Assembly (NCBI GenBank): GCA_965278965.1
Contig: OZ257127.1
Location: 3,348,001-3,412,000, forward strand
Direction: 5' to 3'
Source: UBA10649 sp965278965
GTDB lineage: Bacteria > Actinomycetota > Actinomycetes > S36-B12
DNA: 64,000 nucleotides
The notes below the pieces were generated by a model. That model had not been told where the DNA came from. It saw only the letters and a list, made by a program, of their open reading frames with translations, and searched no databases. Position numbers and translations under genes: made by a program. Positions 56,595-64,000 of this stretch are shown one piece after another. Numbering within the stretch: the first letter of the stretch is position 1; the number at the start of each line of letters is the position of its first letter.

Positions 56595-58652
56595 TCACTG
56601 CAGGCGGGTGCGCGAGACGGTGACGACGTGGGCGACGTGCTCCCACGGTCGCAGCCGGACGAAGGTGCGCCGTCCCCAGGTCCACGTGGCACCGGTGACG
56701 AGGTCGTGAGCGACGAACCGCTCGGGCAGGCCGAGAGCCTCGAGGTCCCACCACACGGTGGCCTCCCGCTCGGCGGCAGGGTCGAGCGTGCACACGACGA
56801 GGACGAGGTCGTCGCCGTCGGCCTTGGAGTAGGCGACGATCTCGCCGCTGCCGTCGACCCCGTGGAACCGCAGCGAACGCAGGTCCTGCAGCGCCGGATG
56901 CTCGTGGCGCATCGTGTTGAGCTCGGTCAGGTACGGCGCAAGCGTGCGCCCCTGCTTGCGTGCGACCTCCCAGTCACGCGGCCGGTACTGGTACTTCTCG
57001 GAGTCGAGGTACTCCTCGCTCCCGGGGCGGACCGCGACGTGCTCGAACAGCTCGAAGCCGCTGTAAACGCCGTACGTCGGGGACAGGGTCGCCGCGAGTG
57101 TGGCGCGGATCGCGAATCCCGCCGGCCCGCAGCCCTGGAGGTACTCCGACAGGATGTCCGGGGTGTTGACGAAGAAGTTGGGCCGCATGTAGGCAGCGGC
57201 CGGCCCGGCCAGCTCGCTGGCGTACTCGACGATCTCGTCCCGCACGTTGCGCCACGTGAAGTAGGTGTAGCTCTGCTGGAAGCCGACCTCGGCGAGGGCG
57301 CGCATCATCGGCGGCCGGGTGAACGCCTCCGCGAGGAACAGCACGTCGGGGTCGGTCTCGAAGATGCTCGACGTCAGGCGGTCCCACACCCACAGCGGCT
57401 TCGTATGCGGGTTGTCGACACGGAAGATCCGGACCCCGTGCCCCATCCAGAACCGGACGACCCGCTCGACCTCGGCGTACAGGCCCTCGGGATCGTTGTC
57501 GAAGTTCAGGGGGTAGATGTCCTGGTACTTCTTCGGTGGGTTCTCGGCGTACGCGATCGTGCCGTCCGCGCGGGTCGTGAACCACTCCGGGTTCGAAGTG
57601 ACCCACGGATGATCGGGGGCCGCCTGCAGGGCGAGGTCGAGCGCGACCTCGAGCCCGAGGTCGGCGGCACGCGCGACGAACGCGTCGAAGTCCGTGATCG
57701 TGCCGAGGTCGGGGTGGATGGCGTCGTGGCCGCCATGGGCGGACCCGATCGCCCACGGCGACCCCGGGTCGTGGGGGCCGGGCGTGAGCGTGTTGTTCGG
57801 TCCCTTTCGGTTCACCTGCCCGATCGGGTGCACGGGCGGCAGGTAGACGACGTCGAAGCCCATGTCAGCCACGGCGGGCAGCCGGTCGGCGGCCGTCACG
57901 AGCGTCCCGGACCGTGGCGGATCCAGGGTCGCCCCTTCGCTTCGGGGGAAGAACTCGTACCACGATCCGACCAGCGCTCGCCGGCGTTGGACGCGCAGCG
58001 GCCACGGCCCGCTCACCGTGACGCCGTCGCGCAGCGGCTCGTGGTGCATGACCTCGGAGACGTCGGGGTCGGTGCCCGCCGCGAGCCGGACAGCCACTGG
58101 GAGCGAGGTGTCGGTGAGCAGGCGTGCTGCCGCTCGGAGCGTCGGCGCGTGCGCGGGAACCGCCGCTGCGGCGCGTTCGAGCAGCAGCGCGCCTTCGGCG
58201 AGCTCGAGGTCGACGTCGACCCCGGCCGGGATCTTGATCGTGGCGCGGTGCACCCAGGTGTCCCACGGGCTGCCCCACGCCTCCAGGGTGAAGGTCCAGT
58301 CGCCGACGGCGTCGGGGCGCACGTGCGCTTCCCAGTCGTCGCTCCAGGACGGCCCGGGGGTCATCCGCACCCGCTCGGCCTCGGTGCCGTCCGGGCGCCG
58401 GAGCACCGCTGTCATCCCCAGGCTGTCGTGGCCCTCACGGAACGCGGTCGCGCGGACGGGCACGGCCTCGCCGACTGCCGCTGCTGCCGGTCGGCGCCCC
58501 CCGAGGACGACCGGGCTCACGTCGGTGATCGGGAAGCGGCCGGCGAGCTGGGCCGCCGGGGGCAGCGCGGGTGGCGTCCACGGGCCGGCGACGACCGAGT
58601 GGCCGGGGGCCGACGGCGAAGGCTGACGCGTGCTCCGCCCCTTAGCCGCCAT
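56595..58652 (-). CDS. glgE: Alpha-1,4-glucan:maltose-1-phosphate maltosyltransferase
   Basis: Extends alpha-1,4-glucan with maltose from maltose-1-phosphate. 685 aa, GH13_3. N-terminal beta domain (GRFPITDVSPVVLGGRRPA), barrel with VYLPPVHPIGQVNRKGPNN, HGVRIFRVDNPHTKPLWVWD (nucleophile Asp), VLFLAEAFTRPPMM (acid/base Glu), RPNFFVNTPDILSEYLQ, and a C-terminal beta domain. ATG 58652. GlgE is mainly an actinobacterial enzyme; maltose-1-phosphate would come from TreS-Pep2 or GlgM, neither of which is in the window. Confidence 0.97.
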   Translation of the reverse strand: MAAKGRSTRQPSPSAPGHSVVAGPWTPPALPPAAQLAGRFPITDVSPVVLGGRRPAAAAVGEAVPVRATAFREGHDSLGMTAVLRRPDGTEAERVRMTPGPSWSDDWEAHVRPDAVGDWTFTLEAWGSPWDTWVHRATIKIPAGVDVDLELAEGALLLERAAAAVPAHAPTLRAAARLLTDTSLPVAVRLAAGTDPDVSEVMHHEPLRDGVTVSGPWPLRVQRRRALVGSWYEFFPRSEGATLDPPRSGTLVTAADRLPAVADMGFDVVYLPPVHPIGQVNRKGPNNTLTPGPHDPGSPWAIGSAHGGHDAIHPDLGTITDFDAFVARAADLGLEVALDLALQAAPDHPWVTSNPEWFTTRADGTIAYAENPPKKYQDIYPLNFDNDPEGLYAEVERVVRFWMGHGVRIFRVDNPHTKPLWVWDRLTSSIFETDPDVLFLAEAFTRPPMMRALAEVGFQQSYTYFTWRNVRDEIVEYASELAGPAAAYMRPNFFVNTPDILSEYLQGCGPAGFAIRATLAATLSPTYGVYSGFELFEHVAVRPGSEEYLDSEKYQYRPRDWEVARKQGRTLAPYLTELNTMRHEHPALQDLRSLRFHGVDGSGEIVAYSKADGDDLVLVVCTLDPAAEREATVWWDLEALGLPERFVAHDLVTGATWTWGRRTFVRLRPWEHVAHVVTVSRTRLQ

Positions 58653-58735
58653 GCGTCGAGCGTAGTGCGGGGGACCGTCGCCGGGGCGAGCACGACGGGG
58701 TTGGGCGAGGACACGCCCGGCGCGAGGTTGGTGCG

Positions 58736-60841
<2,106 letters not shown>

Positions 60842-60848
60842 GCGGCAC

Positions 60849-60854
60849 ACCGTA
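60849..60854 (-). promoter_or_regulatory. Probable -10 of a leaderless glgX transcript
   Basis: On the minus strand TACGGT, then 7 nt, then the GTG at 60841. No purine-rich ribosome site is present. It would drive glgX and possibly glgE-glgB. Confidence 0.4.
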
Positions 60855-60955
60855 CAAGGGGGCCCAACGCGTCCTGACGGTCCGGTGGGAGGCCGTCCCG
60901 TCCCGCCGCTACGCTCGCTCGCGGGACGACGGAGCAAGCAGGAAGGCAGGCGCTG

Positions 60956-61729
60956 ATGGCGGACTTCGTGTCGGTCGAGGTTACCGACCGCGTAGCGACG
61001 ATCACGTTGACCCGTCCGCCGATGAACGCCCTGTCGCTGCAGGTCCAGCGCGAGATTCGCGACGCCGCCCTCGACGTGTCGATGCGGGACGACGTCGGCG
61101 CGGTCGTCCTGACCGGTGGCCCGAAGGTCTTCGCCGCCGGGGCGGACATCAAGGAGATGGCCGACCTGTCCTACCAGGAGATGCTCGCGGTCTCGGCGGC
61201 GCTACAGGACTGCTTCACGTCCGTCGCGCGCATCCCACAGCCGACGATCGCCGCCGTCGAGGGCTACGCGCTCGGCGGTGGCTGCGAGCTGGCTTTGTGC
61301 TGCGACCTGCGCATCGCCGGCGAGGGCACGAAGCTCGGCCAGCCCGAGATCCTGCTCGGCATCATTCCCGGCGCCGGTGGCACGCAGCGCCTCCCACGGT
61401 TGGTCGGCGTCGCCCGGGCCAAGGACCTCATCCTCACGGGTCGGATGGTCGACACCGCCGAGGCGTTGTCGATCGGGCTCGTGAACCGTGTGGTCGACGC
61501 CGGCACCTCGCAGGAGGTGGCGACCGACCTCGCACGCCGCCTCGCCGCGGGTCCGCCGCTCGCCCTGCGCGCCGCCAAGGAGGCGATCGACCACGGCCTC
61601 GACGTGGACCTCGCGACCGGGCTGGACATCGAGCGCGTCCGGTTCGCGGCGCTGTTCGCGACGGACGACCAGAAGACGGGCATGGCGGCGTTCGTCGCGA
61701 AGGCGACGCCGGAGTTCACCGGGCGCTGA
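60956..61729 (+). CDS. Enoyl-CoA hydratase (crotonase family)
   Basis: Adds water to trans-2-enoyl-CoA. 257 aa. Oxyanion-hole segments FAAGADIKEM and GYALGGGCELALCCD, catalytic Glu in LGQPEILLGIIPGAGGTQRLPRL, and the second Glu position occupied by a Gly/Ala-rich GIIPGAGG, as in short-chain enoyl-CoA hydratases. ATG 60956 follows CAGGAAGG. A 7-bp inverted repeat (GTCCCGC/GCGGGAC, 60897-60925) lies in the promoter region. The etfB gene follows 50 nt later, so beta-oxidation enzyme and electron carrier are probably co-transcribed. Confidence 0.93.
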   Translation: MADFVSVEVTDRVATITLTRPPMNALSLQVQREIRDAALDVSMRDDVGAVVLTGGPKVFAAGADIKEMADLSYQEMLAVSAALQDCFTSVARIPQPTIAAVEGYALGGGCELALCCDLRIAGEGTKLGQPEILLGIIPGAGGTQRLPRLVGVARAKDLILTGRMVDTAEALSIGLVNRVVDAGTSQEVATDLARRLAAGPPLALRAAKEAIDHGLDVDLATGLDIERVRFAALFATDDQKTGMAAFVAKATPEFTGR

Positions 61730-61779
61730 ACCGCCCACGGATCAGTCATCAAGCAGGTACGGGCCGGAAGGGATCTCGC

Positions 61780-62559
61780 GTGAAGATCGCGGTGTGTGTG
61801 AAGCAGGTCCCGGACACCTGGGCGGAGAAGGCGTTGTCGCCGGGTGACTCGACGTTGGATCGGGAGTCGGCGGACGGGGTGATGAACGAGCTCGACGAGT
61901 ACGCGGTCGAGGAGGCGTTGCGGCTGGTGGAGGCGCACGGTGGTGAGGTCACGGTCGTGTCGATGGGTCCGGCGCGGGCGGCGGAGACCGTCCGCAAGGC
62001 GCTGAGCATGGGCGCCGACGCCGGCGTGCATGTGCTGGACGACGCCTTGCACGGGTCGGACTCGGTCGCGACGGGCCTGGTGCTGGCGTCGGTTCTGGGG
62101 TCACGCGGTTTTGACCTGGTGGTGTTCGGGTCGGAGTCGACGGACGCGCGGATGAGCGTGGTGCCGGCGATGGTGGCGGAGCGGTTGGGCTGGGGCCAGG
62201 CGACGTTCGCGCAGAAGGTCGACGTGGCCGACGGTGCCGTCACGGTCGAGCGGGTGTCCGAGACCGGGTTCGACACCGTGACCGCGGCGCTGCCGGCGGT
62301 CGTGAGCGTGGTGGAGAAGATCAACGAGCCGCGGTACCCGTCGTTCAAGGGGATCATGGCGGCGAAGAAGAAGCCGGTGGACACGTTGTCGGTAGCCGAT
62401 CTTGGGGTCGACGCGTCCGCGGTCGGGCTGGCCGCCGCTAGCAGCACCGTCGTCGACTTCGCGGCGCGCCCGCCGAAGGCGGCGGGGGTGCGGGTGACCG
62501 ACGAGGGTGACGGCGGCACGAAGCTGGCGGAGTTCCTCGCCGAGCAGAAGTTCATCTGA
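61780..62559 (+). CDS. etfB: Electron transfer flavoprotein, beta subunit
   Basis: Carries electrons from acyl-CoA dehydrogenases; binds AMP. 259 aa. KIAVCVKQVPDTWAEKAL at the N-terminus, ELDEYAVEEALRL, and the ETF-beta signature region VEKINEPRYPSFKGIMAAKKKP. GTG 61780 follows GGAAGGGA. Forms a heterodimer with EtfA just downstream. Confidence 0.96.
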   Translation: MKIAVCVKQVPDTWAEKALSPGDSTLDRESADGVMNELDEYAVEEALRLVEAHGGEVTVVSMGPARAAETVRKALSMGADAGVHVLDDALHGSDSVATGLVLASVLGSRGFDLVVFGSESTDARMSVVPAMVAERLGWGQATFAQKVDVADGAVTVERVSETGFDTVTAALPAVVSVVEKINEPRYPSFKGIMAAKKKPVDTLSVADLGVDASAVGLAAASSTVVDFAARPPKAAGVRVTDEGDGGTKLAEFLAEQKFI

Positions 62560-62623
62560 TCAGTCGTTGGCGGCGCCTGGTCCGAGGCGTCGGAGTGCGT
62601 GTGGGAATCCAAGGGAGTGCGTG

Positions 62624-63589
62624 ATGGGTGAGGTCCTGGTCCTGGTCGAGCAGGCCGACGGCACGGTCAAGAAGGTGACCACCGAGCTGCTGACGGCGGC
62701 TCGGTCGCTGGGTGATCCCGTCGCCGTGTGGGTGGGCTCCGTCCCCGACGATGCGGCGGTCGCGGTGCTGGGCGAGTTCGGGGCGAGCGCGGTCGTCGTC
62801 GCGGCCGACCCGGAGCTGGTGGCTCATCCGGTCGCGCCGGTCGCGGTGGTGCTGGCGGACCAGGTCGCGGGCCGCTCCCCGGTCGCGGTGCTGATCGCCT
62901 CGACGGCCGATGGCAAGGAGGTCGCCGCCCGGCTGGCGGTCAAGACCGGCTCGGGGCTGATCACCGACGCGGTCGGTCTGGAGGCCGCCGACGGCGGCGT
63001 CGTCGCGACGCAGTCGGTGTTCGGCGGGTCCACCGTCGTCCACTCGTCGGTCACGACCGGTACGCCGATCTTCACGGTCCGCGGCAACGCCGTGGCCCCG
63101 GTGGCCGCGCCGACGACACCGGCTCGGGTCGACGTGAGTGTGTCGCTGGACGAGGCGGCGACGAAGGCGCGGGTGACCGGTCGGACGGTCGCGGCCAAGG
63201 GTGGCCGCCCGGACCTGACCGAGGCCGCGATCGTCGTCTCCGGCGGCCGCGGGGTCGGCTCCGCGGAAGGCTTCGCCGTCATCGAGGCCCTGGCCGACGC
63301 CCTGGGCGCCGCCGTCGGCGCCAGCCGCGCCGCGACCGACGCCGGCTGGTACCCCCACCAGTACCAGGTCGGGCAGACCGGCAAGACCGTCTCCCCGCAG
63401 CTGTACGTCGCCGCCGGGATCTCCGGCGCGATCCAGCACCGCGCCGGGATGCAGACCTCCAAGACCATCGTCGCGGTCAACAAGGACCCCGAAGCCCCCA
63501 TCCTGGAGCTCGCCGACTACGCCGTCATCGGCGACCTGTTCACCGTCATCCCCCAGCTCACCGACCAGGTCACCACCCGCAAGGCGTAG
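62624..63589 (+). CDS. etfA: Electron transfer flavoprotein, alpha subunit
   Basis: FAD-binding partner of EtfB. 321 aa. N-terminal domain starting GEVLVLVEQADGTVKK; C-terminal FAD domain with VVSGGRGVGSAEGFAVIEA, GASRAATDAGWYPHQYQVGQTGKTVSPQLYVA, GISGAIQHRAGM and TIVAVNKDPEAPI. ATG 62624 follows AAGGGAG (GTG 62621 is adjacent). It passes electrons to ETF:quinone oxidoreductase, which is not in the window. Confidence 0.96.
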   Translation: MGEVLVLVEQADGTVKKVTTELLTAARSLGDPVAVWVGSVPDDAAVAVLGEFGASAVVVAADPELVAHPVAPVAVVLADQVAGRSPVAVLIASTADGKEVAARLAVKTGSGLITDAVGLEAADGGVVATQSVFGGSTVVHSSVTTGTPIFTVRGNAVAPVAAPTTPARVDVSVSLDEAATKARVTGRTVAAKGGRPDLTEAAIVVSGGRGVGSAEGFAVIEALADALGAAVGASRAATDAGWYPHQYQVGQTGKTVSPQLYVAAGISGAIQHRAGMQTSKTIVAVNKDPEAPILELADYAVIGDLFTVIPQLTDQVTTRKA

Positions 63590-63623
63590 GGGGCTCGCAC
63601 CGGCACCCGTACGATCACGTCTC

Positions 63624-64000
63624 GTGACCTCGCGGGCGTACCTCGACCACGCGGCGACGGCGCCGATGCTGGCGGCCGCGCGTGAGGCGTGGATCACCGA
63701 GTCCGAGCACGTCGGGAACCCGTCGTCCCTGCATGCGTCCGGCCGACGCGCGCGTCGGGTGGTCGAAGAGTCGCGTGAGCAGATCGCCGGCCTCCTCGGC
63801 GTGCGCCCGAGCGCCGTCGTCTTCACCGGCGGCGGGACCGAGGCCGACAACCTCGCCATCAAGGGGATCTTCTGGGCGCGGCGTGCGTCGTCCGGCGCGA
63901 CGCGCGTGCTCATCTCGGCCATCGAGCACCACGCGGTTCTCGACCCGAGCGCATGGCTCGCGGAGCACGAGGGAGCCGAGGTCGCCCAGGTGCCGGTCGA
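63624..64000 (+). CDS. Cysteine desulfurase (NifS/IscS family), 3' end beyond the window
   Basis: PLP enzyme that takes sulfur from cysteine for Fe-S clusters and thio-tRNA. The visible 125 residues show YLDHAATAPM, GNPSSLHASGRRARRVVEESRE, FTGGGTEADNLAIKG and SAIEHHAVLDP, whose His stacks on PLP. The PLP lysine and active-site Cys lie beyond the end. GTG 63624 has TACGAT at 63610-63615, 8 nt upstream, and no ribosome site, so it may be leaderless. In actinobacteria this position after etfA is often followed by mnmA (tRNA 2-thiouridylase), but that is outside the window. Confidence 0.92.
   Translation, partial: MTSRAYLDHAATAPMLAAAREAWITESEHVGNPSSLHASGRRARRVVEESREQIAGLLGVRPSAVVFTGGGTEADNLAIKGIFWARRASSGATRVLISAIEHHAVLDPSAWLAEHEGAEVAQVPV

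Overview
This window comes from the chromosome of a high-GC actinobacterium (Actinomycetota). The evidence is the strongly GC-biased third codon positions, the many GTG starts, the actinobacterial mismatch endonuclease NucS, the maltosyltransferase GlgE, a Rho factor with a long disordered N-terminal insert, and the complete actinobacterial ATP-synthase operon with AtpI- and AtpZ-like genes in front. From memory, the order lysA-hom-thrC-thrB-rho-rpmE-prfA-prmC-sua5-(glyA)-wecA-atp operon-adenosyltransferase-murA-nucS-epimerase-thiolase-thioredoxin/TPR-glgB-glgE follows Mycobacterium tuberculosis Rv1293 to Rv1327. Most of the window is therefore conserved backbone, with accessory islands between. 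I cannot name the genus.

Layout: (1) About 1-9017 is a surface-polysaccharide locus: a partial deacetylase, a tandem GT61 protein, GT2 and GT4 glycosyltransferases, a FemAB/GNAT-like protein, a PhyH-type oxygenase and a Wzt/Wzm ABC exporter. (2) 9171-15704 holds lysine and threonine synthesis (lysA, hom, thrC, thrB), interrupted by a methyltransferase and an aquaporin. (3) 15751-22410 holds rho with a structured leader, then rpmE, prfA, prmC, the tRNA t6A enzyme and glyA. (4) 22418-31604 holds wecA and the F1Fo ATP synthase operon. (5) 31688-36982 holds a PduO-type adenosyltransferase, a MurA with Asp at the catalytic Cys position, an ABC-2 transporter, a secreted orphan and NucS. (6) 37119-46759 is acyl-CoA metabolism (tandem 3-hydroxyacyl-CoA dehydrogenase, crotonyl-CoA carboxylase/reductase, methylmalonyl-CoA epimerase, thiolase, MeaB) with two hydrolases and an OatA-like acyltransferase. 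(7) 46772-52207 is a probable Rrf2-controlled ABC uptake locus with two tandem binding proteins, an ATPase and a permease. (8) 52262-60841 holds thioredoxin-TPR, a DUF559 protein bounded by palindromic repeats, and glgB-glgE-glgX. (9) 60956-64000 holds enoyl-CoA hydratase, etfB, etfA and the start of a cysteine desulfurase.

How the parts fit: thiolase, 3-hydroxyacyl-CoA dehydrogenase, enoyl-CoA hydratase, CCR, epimerase, MeaB, adenosyltransferase and ETF can be read as one C4/C5 acyl-CoA network with a B12-dependent mutase step encoded elsewhere. The binding proteins, their ATPase and a nearby lipoprotein share a TAGGAATA-like motif near their promoters, next to a cysteine-free Rrf2 regulator, which suggests a sulfur-responsive regulon.

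Unusual non-coding signals are: a three-copy inverted-repeat family found only between convergent genes; a pair of 63-bp palindromic elements around the DUF559 gene, whose reading frame has lost its stop; a nested 22-bp inverted repeat; several promoters whose -10 lies about 6 nt before a start codon (leaderless mRNAs); and an exporter permease with no ATG, GTG or TTG start at its conserved N-terminus. I saw no rRNA, tRNA, CRISPR array or transposase.
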